A stretch of DNA of 55,626 bases. Source: Candidatus Melainabacteria bacterium (GTDB taxonomy: Bacteria > Cyanobacteriota > Vampirovibrionia > Obscuribacterales > Obscuribacteraceae). The DNA is taken from positions 1-55,626 of the forward strand of contig DTSE01000406.1 in assembly GCA_012965515.1 (NCBI GenBank). Reading direction: 5' to 3'. The stretch's first letter is position 1. Every line of letters starts with the position of its first letter. Shown here piece by piece: positions 24,503 to 34,050 of the stretch. Under the pieces are notes generated by a model that did not search any database, was not told the DNA's origin, and saw nothing but the letters and a program-made list of their open reading frames with translations. A program made the translations under genes and the position numbers.

Positions 24503-25465
24503 TCAAACTACGAACATGTCTTCTTCAGCCCACTTCGGCGTAGCAGCTTTGGCGGCGCCGGTGTACTTGATGTACGAACTCTTGTCGACACCTAGCGGCA
24601 ATTCCTTTGGAACTCCCATCACCGTCTGTGTTTTGAAAACTGTTCCGGGCATCAGGTCATGGAATGGAAACTCTGGTTCTGTGCAACCAAGACACGGCAT
24701 TCCTGCGCGAGTTTTTGATGATTGTCTATTCCAGAGGATTCTATTGCATGGTGAATGAGTCATCGGACCACGGCAACCGAGGTCGTAAAATAGACAACCA
24801 TTTCGCTGCCCAAACTGAGTCGTGGAGACCTTGTAGGCAAAATGCATGTTACGCGTGCAACCAGTCTGCGTAAAGCTCTGGAAGAAGGTTTTTGGTCGCT
24901 GATATTCATCTAGCGTGAGATCGCCAGCTCGACCGGTTGCTACTGCAACCAAGATTTGGGTCACCCAGTCAGGATGCGCCGGACAGCCCGGAATGTTGAT
25001 CACCGGCAGACCAGACTTAGCCTTGAATGTCTTCCCAAGAGCGCCACCAATGTTCTTCTTCAAAAACTGCAATCCAACTGAGTCTGTAGGGTTTGGAGCA
25101 GTCGCTGGAATGCCGCCCCACGTCGCGCAATCACCGATGGCGACAACGAAATCGGCTGCGGCAGAAAGTTCTTTCACCCATTCCTTCATCGGTCTGCCGG
25201 CAAAGCGATTCCAAGTCCCAGTGCCGTCTGGCGCATTCACGACTGTGCCTTCGAAGACAAAGATATCAAGTTTGATTTTGCCGGAGACGCAATCTTTCAA
25301 TATCTGCTGGAGGTCGTTTCCCAGCTCCATTCCCAGCGAGGGATGCCACAAAATGTTGATACCGAAGTCTGTGACTAAGTCACAGGCACTGGGCTCCTCT
25401 GCGTTCAGGAAAGACATCGTGTTCCCTGAGCAGGCCCCACCTTGTAGCCACAATAGGTTTGCCAT
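24503..25465 (-). CDS. hhyS: [NiFe]-hydrogenase small subunit, group 1h/5 type
   Basis: 320 aa. It lacks the Tat signal peptide of ordinary uptake hydrogenases and starts directly with the first cluster motif (MANLLWLQGGACSGNTMSF), a hallmark of the 1h/5 group, in which the proximal cluster uses an unusual ligand set. Further Cys motifs: VAIGDCATWGGIP, PGCPAHPDW, TGCTRNMH, NGCLFYDLGCRGP, MPCLGCTEPEF. It carries electrons from the active site through three Fe-S clusters. First gene of the leftward operon; ribosome binding site GAGGAG. Confidence 0.92.
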   Translation of the reverse strand: MANLLWLQGGACSGNTMSFLNAEEPSACDLVTDFGINILWHPSLGMELGNDLQQILKDCVSGKIKLDIFVFEGTVVNAPDGTGTWNRFAGRPMKEWVKELSAAADFVVAIGDCATWGGIPATAPNPTDSVGLQFLKKNIGGALGKTFKAKSGLPVINIPGCPAHPDWVTQILVAVATGRAGDLTLDEYQRPKTFFQSFTQTGCTRNMHFAYKVSTTQFGQRNGCLFYDLGCRGPMTHSPCNRILWNRQSSKTRAGMPCLGCTEPEFPFHDLMPGTVFKTQTVMGVPKELPLGVDKSSYIKYTGAAKAATPKWAEEDMFVV

Positions 25466-25880
25466 GCGTGCTTCTCCTCGGTTCGTTCTTGCGACGAGAT
25501 CGGTCCGTGAACCCTTGATCGGTAGGAATCTTCGGTCTTTACGATTCTAGTCGAACGAATGGACCGCTGTGTTGACTGCGCCATACGAATTAATAGGGGA
25601 AAACCAATAATTAATATGCGGCTAGCACCATATTTGCCAGCCAATAAGGTTGTAGCTCAATGGCTACAAACCCTCTCAAAATCCATGCCTAAACTTTCTC
25701 GACACTGGTTCTTACAGCTACTGCGCGCAGCGCCGAAATTCACGCACCCCGAACGCCACGGCTTCAAAAGCACGCTAGCCGCCTGTTGCAGACAGGCGTG
25801 TTTTAGTCTGCATCGTTGAAATGACGGATGGATGCTACTATAATCTATGTAGTAGGACTAAAGACTAGATCTGCGCTCTT
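25466..25880. promoter_or_regulatory. Divergent control region of the two hydrogenase operons
   Basis: For the rightward operon: TTGAAA (25816-25821), 17-bp spacer, TATAAT (25839-25844). The -10 lies inside an inverted repeat CTACTA...TAGTAG (25835-25855), a likely repressor site. Upstream at 25780-25804 is a terminator-like hairpin CGCCTG-TTGCAGA-CAGGCG-TGTTTT, and another hairpin TTGTAGC-TCAATG-GCTACAA at 25649-25668. The leftward promoter was not located with certainty (TAGAAT-like element near 25545). No nif-type -24/-12 element was seen. Confidence 0.7.
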
Positions 25881-25916
25881 ATGTGCGGGGTTCGTCAGCG
25901 TCATGAGGGCAAGAAA

Positions 25917-26930
25917 GTGAGTCAACAGCTTTCGCACTATCACTATGAGCAAGCAATCGCCGCTCTAGATGACAGTGATGCGACTGTAATCGAGAAAGTC
26001 GAGATGCTTATGGAGATTGCAATGGGTTTGCAAACGCGACCCAAGCAACCCGAGCAATTGATAGAAGCAATATCTCTCTATCAACGCGCGCATGAACTGT
26101 GCCCCGAAGAAGAAAGTCTGTTATGTGCACGAATCAGAGCCAGAAAAGCCACCGCACTAAAAATGGTGCCAACCGATGACATCGGTTATCTCATACAGGC
26201 TCGCGATGAACTGGAAGCGGCGCTCGTCGTATTGATGTCGCAGGGATTGAAAGAAGAAATCGCTGAAGCTCAAATCAATCTTGGACTGATCCTCCAAAAT
26301 CTCGTTCCGATGCATCGCGCCAAAATCACCGATGCGATCTCGCTCTATCAGCAAGCATTGCGCACATTCACAAAAGATATTTACCCCGCCGAATACGCAA
26401 TAATCCACAATAATCTCGCTACTGCGTTCTTGTCGATACCTTCGACAGATGAAAAAGCAAAGATGCGGGAGGCACTGGCAGTGCAGTCTTTTGAAGCAGC
26501 GCTGGAGGTGATCACGCTGGAAGACAGCCCTAGTGAATATGCGATGCTGCAAAACAATCTCGGCAACGCCCTACAATACGTTTCGTCGAGTCACGCTGTC
26601 GAAAACAATCTGCGCGCGCTGGAAGCTTACGAAGAAGCGCTCAAAGTCAGAACCGAACAAACGACGCCACTGCCGTACGCAACGACAATTGCCAACAAAG
26701 CGAACTGCTTACGCAATTTGCCAGACGATGTCGAACATCCAGAAAAAGGAAATCAAGCCAGGTTGGTCAATGCGCGTCAACTTTATCGAGACGCCCAGCG
26801 AATCTTCACTGCTTATGGCGATCACGGAAAAGCAACGATGTTGGGTGAGGTTCTAACTGAAGTCGAACAAGAACTCGGTGATCTGCGTTCGCATCGTGGG
26901 CAGGATCAGTTTGGCACTTCGGCAGTCTAA
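25917..26930 (+). CDS. TPR-repeat protein of the hydrogenase locus
   Basis: About 337 aa from GTG 25917 (GAGG upstream); an ATG at 25881 is open in the same frame. All-helical, with repeated 34-residue-like units (AEAQINLGLILQNL..., EYAIIHNNLATAFLS..., EYAMLQNNLGNALQY..., YATTIANKANCLRNL). TPR proteins occupy the same place in other group 1h hydrogenase operons and are thought to assist assembly or docking. It follows the strong promoter with an operator-like palindrome. Confidence 0.82.
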   Translation: MSQQLSHYHYEQAIAALDDSDATVIEKVEMLMEIAMGLQTRPKQPEQLIEAISLYQRAHELCPEEESLLCARIRARKATALKMVPTDDIGYLIQARDELEAALVVLMSQGLKEEIAEAQINLGLILQNLVPMHRAKITDAISLYQQALRTFTKDIYPAEYAIIHNNLATAFLSIPSTDEKAKMREALAVQSFEAALEVITLEDSPSEYAMLQNNLGNALQYVSSSHAVENNLRALEAYEEALKVRTEQTTPLPYATTIANKANCLRNLPDDVEHPEKGNQARLVNARQLYRDAQRIFTAYGDHGKATMLGEVLTEVEQELGDLRSHRGQDQFGTSAV

Positions 26931-26947
26931 ATGAGGAGAACAACACG

Positions 26948-27175
26948 ATGGATTTTGGTCAAAGTCTTATGTCAGGCGAAATCAACTTCGCAACTGGTGC
27001 AGTCTGGGTTTTAGCAGCTCTGGTTTTTAGTTCGGCCGCTGGTGCTTTAAGTGCGATGAAATTAGCAGGCAAAGACATCGGCAACGAGTTGGCACTGATG
27101 ATGGGTAGTGCATTCGGACCTCTTGCTGCAGTTCCAAGCGTTTTGATCGGGCTAATAATTTTGAAATTCATATAG
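26948..27175 (+). CDS. Small membrane protein 1 of the hydrogenase locus
   Basis: 75 aa with two hydrophobic helices (about residues 15-35 and 48-74) joined by KLAGKDIGNE. AGGAG is 9 nt upstream. With the next gene it makes a pair of tiny membrane peptides that could anchor the soluble hydrogenase to the membrane. No named family recognised. Confidence 0.75.
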   Translation: MDFGQSLMSGEINFATGAVWVLAALVFSSAAGALSAMKLAGKDIGNELALMMGSAFGPLAAVPSVLIGLIILKFI

Positions 27176-27185
27176 GAGACACGAT

Positions 27186-27410
27186 ATGTGGGATGCCTTT
27201 ATTAATGCCTTGACTCTATTCATAAAAGGAAAACTGTTTCGCGATTTCAATGCAGTCGTCAAACAGACACTAATCGGTAACGCTGTGGGAGCCGTTCTAT
27301 TGATTGTGTTGGCAAAAGTTGGATTGCCATTGTATGTAGTCGTTCCTTTGGTTGGTATTGTCGCCGGTGCACTACAACCATGGCTTTTCAAGGATCTTAA
27401 ATACGCGTAG
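27186..27410 (+). CDS. Small membrane protein 2 of the hydrogenase locus
   Basis: 74 aa; AGGAG upstream. Amphipathic N-terminus, then two hydrophobic segments (about residues 32-45 and 48-65). Translated just after the first peptide; likely its partner. Function inferred from position only. Confidence 0.75.
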   Translation: MWDAFINALTLFIKGKLFRDFNAVVKQTLIGNAVGAVLLIVLAKVGLPLYVVVPLVGIVAGALQPWLFKDLKYA

Positions 27411-27418
27411 GTGCAGTT

Positions 27419-28282
27419 ATGGCAGGCAACAACTCAGTTACAGCAGAAGTCACCCTAGAGAAATTACTAAAGGACATTGAGTCGCTCGAGTCAATCATTG
27501 CCGGCTGGGATGAGCATGAACGCATTACAATCACAGCCTTGAAACGTGCGATCGACGATCTGAACAAAGAAGCGATGGCACGGTTGATTCGCGGTTTGAA
27601 GAAGTCTCCCGAAGCCATGGCTGCCTTGAAAGAAGTGATCGGCGACGAGATCGTCTACTCGGTACTGCGACATCACGAATTGGTCAAGCCTTCATTGCAG
27701 GAACGAATTGAACAGGCACTAGATTCGGTGCGGCCAATGTTGCAAGGGCACGGTGGGAATGTTGAATTAGTATCGGTCGAACCTCCCTCTAAGGCGACTG
27801 TAAGATTGATTGGGGCATGCAGCGGCTGCCCGGCGTCCGAGCTCACTCTCAGCGAAGGCGTAGAAAAGGCGATCAAAGAACAGTGTCCCGAAATTACCGA
27901 AATTATCAAAGCTAAAGGAATTTGCACGACAGACACGCCCGTCAATTTTGTCAGCCCGTTCGCTCGCGGCATAGAGAAAAATTGGATCTTCGCCGCGAAC
28001 TTCGATGAACTGCCTGAAAACGAGCTGGTCGTGCGTGAAGTTGGCGGTCAATCCGTTATTCTGGCAAAACTCGAAAACAATGTTGTTTGCTATCAAAACG
28101 CCTGCGCGCATCTCGGCATGCCGCTAGATATGAGTGAGCTGAAAGACGGAGTGCTCACCTGTTCTTATCATGCTTTCGAGTATCTAATAAAGAGCGGCGA
28201 ATGCTTAACTGTGCCTGAAGTACAACTGCAAACCCACGCAGTGCGAGTCATAGCCAACAAGGTGGAGGTCAGTCTGTCGTGA
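27419..28282 (+). CDS. NifU-like / Rieske iron-sulfur fusion protein
   Basis: 287 aa. Residues 1-90 helical; residues about 95-170 a NifU C-terminal (Nfu) scaffold with CSGC (Cys134, Cys137); residues about 185-287 a Rieske [2Fe-2S] domain with CAHLG (Cys229, His231) and CSYHAFEY (Cys248, His251). Such fusions occur in group 1h clusters and are candidates for passing electrons from the hydrogenase to the quinone pool, or for cluster delivery. It overlaps the next start by 4 nt. Confidence 0.88.
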   Translation: MAGNNSVTAEVTLEKLLKDIESLESIIAGWDEHERITITALKRAIDDLNKEAMARLIRGLKKSPEAMAALKEVIGDEIVYSVLRHHELVKPSLQERIEQALDSVRPMLQGHGGNVELVSVEPPSKATVRLIGACSGCPASELTLSEGVEKAIKEQCPEITEIIKAKGICTTDTPVNFVSPFARGIEKNWIFAANFDELPENELVVREVGGQSVILAKLENNVVCYQNACAHLGMPLDMSELKDGVLTCSYHAFEYLIKSGECLTVPEVQLQTHAVRVIANKVEVSLS

Positions 28283-29490
28283 CGATCAAGCGAGTCAGCT
28301 TGAAAGTTTCACCGGAAGCTGCCTTGCGGATTTCATCTGCCCGACAGCCGTCTTGTCGAAGTTTGGTGCAACCTGAACCACTGGTGGTGCTGGGCAACCA
28401 GAGAATTCCTGAACTGATATCGTCGCCGATCACTGCCAGCCCAACCTCGTGCTTCGGACCGCGTGGAGCCTGTCTGACCAGTGACGATGGACCTCTTTGG
28501 ATTTGCGACACTGGACATCATCGACTCCTGGGCTGGCATAGTCTGCCCACGGCAGATCAAACTCCAGCAGATTGGGTGATCGGACAGAAAGACTTCACAA
28601 GTGAAGGACGAAACGGCAAGATCGACATCGGACCAACCACGGTCAATGTCCCAACTGGAATATGCGCGATGGGAGAAGGCTTGGCTGTGGCTGATGCCTG
28701 GAATCATCGAGTATTGATCTGGCACAAAACACCGCAAGCAAGCAACGTAGCTGCGGACATCGTGCTTGGGCAGTCTGACTTCACCACAGGCATCGCGAAC
28801 CGAGGCGCAGACCATCCAGGAGCTGAAACAATGCACTGGCCTTACGGTGTTCAGTATCATGACGGAAAACTACTCGTCTCTGATACCGGCAACAGAAGAG
28901 TGCTGATTTGGCACAAGCCAATAACAGAAAATGGGCAAAAAGCTGACTGTGTTCTAGGTCAAATGGATTTTTCTACTCGCGATGAAAATGCAGGCGCTGA
29001 GCCAAGCGCAATGAGCATGCGCTGGCCGCATGCGATAGTGTTTTGGAACGATCGCTTGTGCGTCACCGATGCGGGCAACAATCGAATTCTAGTTTGGCAC
29101 GGGTGCCCAACTGAAAGCGGTTCTCCAGCACATGCAGTGCTCGGACAGTCAGACGCCACGCATGTAGACTTCAATCAAGCCTACTACTGGCCAAGATGCA
29201 ACACACTGAACATGCCCTATGGCATCACTTCAAGAGATGATTGGCTAATCGTCGCAGACACAGCCAATTCACGCGTGCTGGCCTGGCGACAAAACGAACC
29301 GGGAGTCGAGGACACTGACGCCACCGCCTTGTTCGGTCAAACCGACTTTCACGAAAAGGGCGACAATCGCTGGATGCCCGCCGTCGCTGACAGCTTGTGC
29401 TGGCCTTACGGAGTGCAGTCCATCGGCGATATGCTCGTCATCTCTGACTCAGGAAATAATCGCGTCTCGGTTTGGAAGTTGGCAATATGA
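28279..29490 (+). CDS. NHL-repeat beta-propeller protein of the hydrogenase locus
   Basis: 403 aa. Six blade signatures of the form (S/A/T)D-x-x-N-x-R-(V/I)-L-x-WH recur: CDTGHHRLLGWH, ADAWNHRVLIWH, SDTGNRRVLIWH, TDAGNNRILVWH, ADTANSRVLAWR, SDSGNNRVSVW. A six-bladed NHL propeller, probably a protein-binding scaffold. No signal peptide, so cytoplasmic. NHL proteins belong to the conserved accessory set of this hydrogenase type. The start overlaps the Rieske gene and the stop overlaps hypF (ATGA), so the operon is tightly coupled. Confidence 0.87.
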   Translation: MTIKRVSLKVSPEAALRISSARQPSCRSLVQPEPLVVLGNQRIPELISSPITASPTSCFGPRGACLTSDDGPLWICDTGHHRLLGWHSLPTADQTPADWVIGQKDFTSEGRNGKIDIGPTTVNVPTGICAMGEGLAVADAWNHRVLIWHKTPQASNVAADIVLGQSDFTTGIANRGADHPGAETMHWPYGVQYHDGKLLVSDTGNRRVLIWHKPITENGQKADCVLGQMDFSTRDENAGAEPSAMSMRWPHAIVFWNDRLCVTDAGNNRILVWHGCPTESGSPAHAVLGQSDATHVDFNQAYYWPRCNTLNMPYGITSRDDWLIVADTANSRVLAWRQNEPGVEDTDATALFGQTDFHEKGDNRWMPAVADSLCWPYGVQSIGDMLVISDSGNNRVSVWKLAI

Positions 29491-31958
29491 GCAGCCAAAC
29501 ACGAACCGAAAAGAAGCTATCAGCGTGGTCGATCAGAGTGCGCGGCACGGTTCAAGGTGTGGGCTTCCGACCAAACGTATTTCGGTTGGCGAAAGAACTG
29601 GGCATCAAAGGGCACGTGCTCAATGACGGTGAAGGGGTGTTAATAGAAGCCTGGTGTGATGAAGACAATCTGAAAAAATTCGTCCAAGCAGTTAGCGAGC
29701 AATCCCCAAAACTTGCGCACATAGAAAAAATCGAAACCAGCGCATTGAGCGAACAATGGCAGACGCACGGTCGCGGTGAACCAACCGATTTTGTTATCAC
29801 ACTGACTGAGACAAATCCAGTAGCGACAAATATTCCATCAGATGCGGCAACTTGCCCCGAATGCCTGGAAGATTCGTTCAGTCCATTCAGTCGGCGATTT
29901 CGATATCCATTTACCAATTGCACAAATTGCGGACCTCGCCTTTCCATCATCAAATCAATGCCTTACGACCGCCCAAGCACCAGCATGTCGTCTTTCTCGA
30001 TGTGTGCCGATTGCCAAAAGGAATATGACGATCCCGATGATCGTCGATTCCATGCTCAACCGAACGCATGCCATGCCTGCGGACCGAAAGCCTGGATTGA
30101 GCGCGCCGATGGGCATGCAGTCTGCCTCGAGAGTATGAGTCAATTAGACCTCGTTGACGCCGCTGCCACATTGATTCAGCGTGGCGAGATTGTTGCGGTA
30201 AAAGGGATCGGCGGTTTTCATCTCGCTTGTGACGCAACAAATGAAGAGGCAGTGGCCAAATTGAGGGCGCGAAAAAACCGGTACGGAAAGCCGTTTGCCC
30301 TGATGGCGCGTGACATCTCAATCATCGAAGAGTACTGTCAGGTGAGCGGGCAAGAACTCGAGCAATTGAATTCGCATGTCGCACCGATAGTGGTGCTGGA
30401 GCGAAAAGAAAATGACCACGCAGATACGCGAGCGGCGATTGCAGCTTCAGTTGCACCAGGGCAGAATACCCTGGGATTCATGCTTCCTTACACGCCGCTT
30501 CACCACTTAATGCTCAAGCGTGTGAAGAAACCGATTGTACTCACTTCTGGCAACATCTCGCACGAACCACAGTGCATAAGCAACGAGAGCGCAAAATCTC
30601 AACTGGCTCAAATTGCCGATTACTTCCTGCTTCACGATCGCGAAATAGTCAACAGACTCGACGATTCAGTACTGCGAGTGGTGCGCAACAAACCAGTTTA
30701 TCTCAGAAGAGCACGCGGTGCCGCACCAACACCGATACCACTTCCACCCGGTTTCGAGAATGCTCCAGACCTGCTTGCTATGGGCGGTGAGCTCAAGAAT
30801 ACATTCTGTCTACTGAAACACTCAAAGGCAATTGTCTCTCAACACATCGGTGATCTTGAAGACGCCAGAACTTACGCCGACTATCAATACAATCTGGAAC
30901 TTTATAGAAATAGTTTCCAACACTGCGAATCTGGCATAGCCGTCGACCTGCATCCAGAGTATCTGTCCAGTAAGCTCGGACGTGCTCGCGCTCTAGACTC
31001 AGGACTGCCTCTAACCGAAATCCAGCACCACCATGCGCACATCGCATCGTGCATGGCCGACAACAACCATTCGCTTGATGCGGGTCCCGTACTCGGTGTG
31101 GCGCTTGATGGATTAGGATTCGGGTCTGATGGAACGTTCTGGGGCGGCGAATTCTTGCTTGCAGATTACACATCATTCGAGCGCCTTGGTACTTTCAAAC
31201 CAGTGGCGTTAATCGGCGGCAATCAAGCAATGTACGAACCATGGCGCAACACGTACGCGCACATCATGGCGGAGATGGGCTGGGCAGCTTACAAAATGAA
31301 CTTCGAGGAGCTCGAGCTGACAACCTTCTTCGAATCGAAACCGCTCCCAGCATTTGCCAGCATGCTTAAGTCAGGCATCAACGTGCCTCTAGCCTCTTCC
31401 TGCGGTAGACTGTTCGATGCGGTGGCAGCAGCGATTGGCATTTGTCGTGAGCACGCCAGCTATGAAGGGCAAGCAGCAATCGAGCTTGAAGCGATCGTCA
31501 ACATGGACGTCCTGCTCAACGAAACGGAAGCGCTAGGTTATCCGTTTGCCGTGCCTCGGTTAGGAGGAAAGGGACTTCCATACATCGAACCACTGGCTGT
31601 CTGGCAAGCGTTGCTTGGGGATCTATACCTGAACACTGATGCTGGTATCATGGCAGCGCGCTTCCATAAAGGGTTGGCCAAAGCAATCGTGCACATGGTG
31701 CAGAAGCTCTGCACACGCGATCAAGAGATCTGGCTAAAGACAGTGGCGCTCTCAGGCGGGGTATTTCAAAACAAAATTTTGCAAGATCTCATTGTAGATA
31801 AGCTCACTGATCTCGGTTTTGAAGTACTAACTCACCATCAAGTGCCAGCCAACGATGGCGGTATTGCGCTAGGGCAAGCTGTAATCGGTGCGGCATCGCA
31901 CATTCAGAAAAACAAGGAGCGGAGCCATGTGTCTTGGCATACCTGGTCAAATAGTTGA
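29487..31958 (+). CDS. hypF: Hydrogenase maturation carbamoyltransferase HypF
   Basis: 823 aa. Domains in order: acylphosphatase (RVRGTVQGVGFRPNVFRLA, residues 14-95), two zinc Cys sets (CPECLED...CTNCGPR and CADC...CHACGP, residues 105-180), YrdC-like nucleotide domain (about 205-385), and a Kae1-like carbamoyltransferase domain with EIQHHHAHIASCMADN. It makes the CN ligands of the NiFe centre from carbamoyl phosphate together with HypE. Start set by the ATGA overlap at 29487. Confidence 0.94.
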   Translation: MSSQTRTEKKLSAWSIRVRGTVQGVGFRPNVFRLAKELGIKGHVLNDGEGVLIEAWCDEDNLKKFVQAVSEQSPKLAHIEKIETSALSEQWQTHGRGEPTDFVITLTETNPVATNIPSDAATCPECLEDSFSPFSRRFRYPFTNCTNCGPRLSIIKSMPYDRPSTSMSSFSMCADCQKEYDDPDDRRFHAQPNACHACGPKAWIERADGHAVCLESMSQLDLVDAAATLIQRGEIVAVKGIGGFHLACDATNEEAVAKLRARKNRYGKPFALMARDISIIEEYCQVSGQELEQLNSHVAPIVVLERKENDHADTRAAIAASVAPGQNTLGFMLPYTPLHHLMLKRVKKPIVLTSGNISHEPQCISNESAKSQLAQIADYFLLHDREIVNRLDDSVLRVVRNKPVYLRRARGAAPTPIPLPPGFENAPDLLAMGGELKNTFCLLKHSKAIVSQHIGDLEDARTYADYQYNLELYRNSFQHCESGIAVDLHPEYLSSKLGRARALDSGLPLTEIQHHHAHIASCMADNNHSLDAGPVLGVALDGLGFGSDGTFWGGEFLLADYTSFERLGTFKPVALIGGNQAMYEPWRNTYAHIMAEMGWAAYKMNFEELELTTFFESKPLPAFASMLKSGINVPLASSCGRLFDAVAAAIGICREHASYEGQAAIELEAIVNMDVLLNETEALGYPFAVPRLGGKGLPYIEPLAVWQALLGDLYLNTDAGIMAARFHKGLAKAIVHMVQKLCTRDQEIWLKTVALSGGVFQNKILQDLIVDKLTDLGFEVLTHHQVPANDGGIALGQAVIGAASHIQKNKERSHVSWHTWSNS

Positions 31959-32205
31959 AATAGTCGACGCCCAGAAAAAGCTCGCAAAAGTTGATGTCTC
32001 TGGTGTCAAACGTCAGGTAAACATAGCCTGCATCGTCAACGAAGAGCATCCTGTGAATTCCTGCGTGGGCGACTGGGTGCTCGTTCACGTCGGCTTTGCC
32101 ATGAGTCGAATCGATGAAGAGGAAGCAAGAAAAACTCTCGAATTGCTCATCGAACTGGGCGAGGCGCAGAAAGAAATCGACGCTATGAGGACTGGTGCAC
32201 AATGA
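31927..32205 (+). CDS. hypC: Hydrogenase maturation chaperone HypC
   Basis: 92 aa. Begins MCLGIPGQIVEIVD; the N-terminal Cys2 binds the Fe(CN)2CO unit together with HypD. Beta-barrel body (VDVSGVKRQVNIAC, VGDWVLVHVGFAM). The C-terminal 20 residues are helical. GGAG lies upstream; the start is inside the end of hypF (32-nt overlap) and the stop overlaps the SIS gene. Confidence 0.93.
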   Translation: MCLGIPGQIVEIVDAQKKLAKVDVSGVKRQVNIACIVNEEHPVNSCVGDWVLVHVGFAMSRIDEEEARKTLELLIELGEAQKEIDAMRTGAQ

Positions 32206-32906
32206 CCGACACCAGCAAAAAATTGCAAGCCCTGTATCCTTTCCTGCACGGGAAAGAAAAAGAACCTGCAGCGCAAAGAGAAGCGTTGCTGGAATCAATT
32301 CGCCAGAAGGTGGCTCAGAGTGTAGCGGAGAAGCAATCATTCTTTGCCGACAACAGCGAAGCTCTCATAGAAGTTAGCACCGCAATCGCAAAAGTTTACC
32401 GAGAAAAACACCGTATGTTTTCGATGGGCAACGGTGGATCGAGCTGTGACGCTGCGCACTTTGCCGTAGAGTTTCAGCATCCTGTAACAGCTGGGCGACC
32501 AGCTCTTCCGTGCACGAGTTTGACAATGGATACAGCGATGATTAGTGCGGTCGCCAACGACGTCGGCGTCGACCACATTTTCAGCAGACAGATAGAAGCG
32601 CTTGGCCAGGAAGGCGATGGACTGATTGGATTTTCCACAAGCGGCAATTCAAAGAATCTGATCGACGCATTTCGGACAGCGAAGAAATTTGGCATCACCA
32701 CAATCGGCATGGCGGGCGGCGATGGCGGTGCCATGCTTTCTTGTGGACAGCTCGATTTTTGCCTGGTCGCAAAGACTGATTCGATTCACCGAGTACAAGA
32801 AGTGCATGTGACAACTTATCACATCATTTGGGACCTCGTTCATACTCTCCTCGCTGACCACCGAGGCTTAACTGCTGCAGAGGACGACCATGAAATACGT
32901 AGATGA
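32202..32906 (+). CDS. SIS-domain protein (GmhA-like) of the hyp operon
   Basis: 234 aa. The motifs MGNGGSSCDAAHFAVEF and GFSTSGNSKNLIDAF are typical of phosphoheptose isomerase-like SIS domains, which bind phosphosugars. It sits between hypC and hypD with overlaps on both sides; SIS genes recur in this position in group 1h hydrogenase clusters. A role in hydrogenase maturation is inferred from neighbours; a sugar substrate is not known. Confidence 0.87.
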   Translation: MTDTSKKLQALYPFLHGKEKEPAAQREALLESIRQKVAQSVAEKQSFFADNSEALIEVSTAIAKVYREKHRMFSMGNGGSSCDAAHFAVEFQHPVTAGRPALPCTSLTMDTAMISAVANDVGVDHIFSRQIEALGQEGDGLIGFSTSGNSKNLIDAFRTAKKFGITTIGMAGGDGGAMLSCGQLDFCLVAKTDSIHRVQEVHVTTYHIIWDLVHTLLADHRGLTAAEDDHEIRR

Positions 32907-34050
32907 ATTTCGGGATCCGGTTTTAGCAAAGTCATTGATCAAGCAAATCAACATACTTGTTGAACAGATCGACTTTGCCAAAGAACGCCCAATTCAGTTG
33001 ATGGAATTCTGTGGCGGTCACACGCATACAATCTTTAGATACGGCATCGAGCAGCTGCTGCCAAAGTGCATCGAGCTAGTGCATGGACCTGGCTGCCCAG
33101 TCTGCGTCTTGCCAATGGGAAGAGTTGACGATTGCGTATCGCTGGCCGAACGACCAGAGGTAATTTTTACCACATTCGGTGACGCAATGCGCGTGCCTGG
33201 ATCAAAGAAGAGTTTGCTGCAAGCAAAAGCCGATGGCGCAGATGTGCGCATGGTCTATTCGCCACTCGATGCGCTGCAACTTGCCCACAAATACAAAGAC
33301 CGAGAGGTAATATTCTTCGCGCTCGGATTTGAAACAACTATGCCGAGTACTGCCCTTACAGTTCTTCAAGCCGAGGCGGATGGCTTGGAGAACTTCTCTC
33401 TGTTCTGCAACCACATCACCACTGTGCCCACAATCAAAGCAATTCTGGACTCACCCGGCATGCAGCTGGATGGCTTCGTTGCCCCAGGTCACGTCAGCAT
33501 GGTAGTGGGCGAACAACCGTTCCACTTCGTCTGCGAAAAATACAAAAAGCCAATCGTAATTACGGGGTTCGAACCTCTAGATATTCTGCAATCGATCTGG
33601 TTGCTGATCAAACAGATCGCCGAAAAGCGCTGCATAGTTGAAAATCAGTACGCAAGAGTGGTTCAACCCGATGGAAACTTTCCAGGTCTTGACGCCATCA
33701 GTCGAGTCTTCGAGCTGCGCGAGTTCTTCGAATGGCGAGGTCTCGGTTCGATCGACCACTCAGGTGTGCGCATGAAAGACGATTATGCTAGATTCGATGC
33801 CGAACGAAAATTCCCTGTGCCAAATGTCCGAATCGCAGATCCGAAATCATGCCAATGCGGCGAAGTTTTGAAGGGAGTAATCAAACCCTGGCAGTGTAAA
33901 GTATTCGGCTCACAGTGCACTCCTGAGACGCCGATGGGAGCTTTGATGGTCTCCTCCGAAGGCGCATGCGCTGCCTACTACAACTTCGGAAATCTGCCTG
34001 AACTAATGGCTTTGAAAGCCGAGCGAGAAAAAGAGGAGGCTTTGTCGTGA
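32890..34050 (+). CDS. hypD: Hydrogenase maturation protein HypD
   Basis: 386 aa. MEFCGGHTHTIFRYG, LVHGPGCPVCVLPMGR and GFVAPGHVSMVVGEQPF are HypD hallmarks: conserved Cys for iron binding and electron transfer. The C-terminal CQCGEVLKGVIKPWQCKVFGSQC holds the [4Fe-4S] ligands. It forms the HypCD scaffold on which Fe(CN)2CO is built. Starts 17 nt before the end of the SIS gene. Confidence 0.95.
   Translation: MKYVDEFRDPVLAKSLIKQINILVEQIDFAKERPIQLMEFCGGHTHTIFRYGIEQLLPKCIELVHGPGCPVCVLPMGRVDDCVSLAERPEVIFTTFGDAMRVPGSKKSLLQAKADGADVRMVYSPLDALQLAHKYKDREVIFFALGFETTMPSTALTVLQAEADGLENFSLFCNHITTVPTIKAILDSPGMQLDGFVAPGHVSMVVGEQPFHFVCEKYKKPIVITGFEPLDILQSIWLLIKQIAEKRCIVENQYARVVQPDGNFPGLDAISRVFELREFFEWRGLGSIDHSGVRMKDDYARFDAERKFPVPNVRIADPKSCQCGEVLKGVIKPWQCKVFGSQCTPETPMGALMVSSEGACAAYYNFGNLPELMALKAEREKEEALS

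Noticed and set aside
24915..25550. Plus-strand open frame opposite the hydrogenase small subunit
   Set aside because: Shadow of hhyS; no motifs or ribosome binding site.
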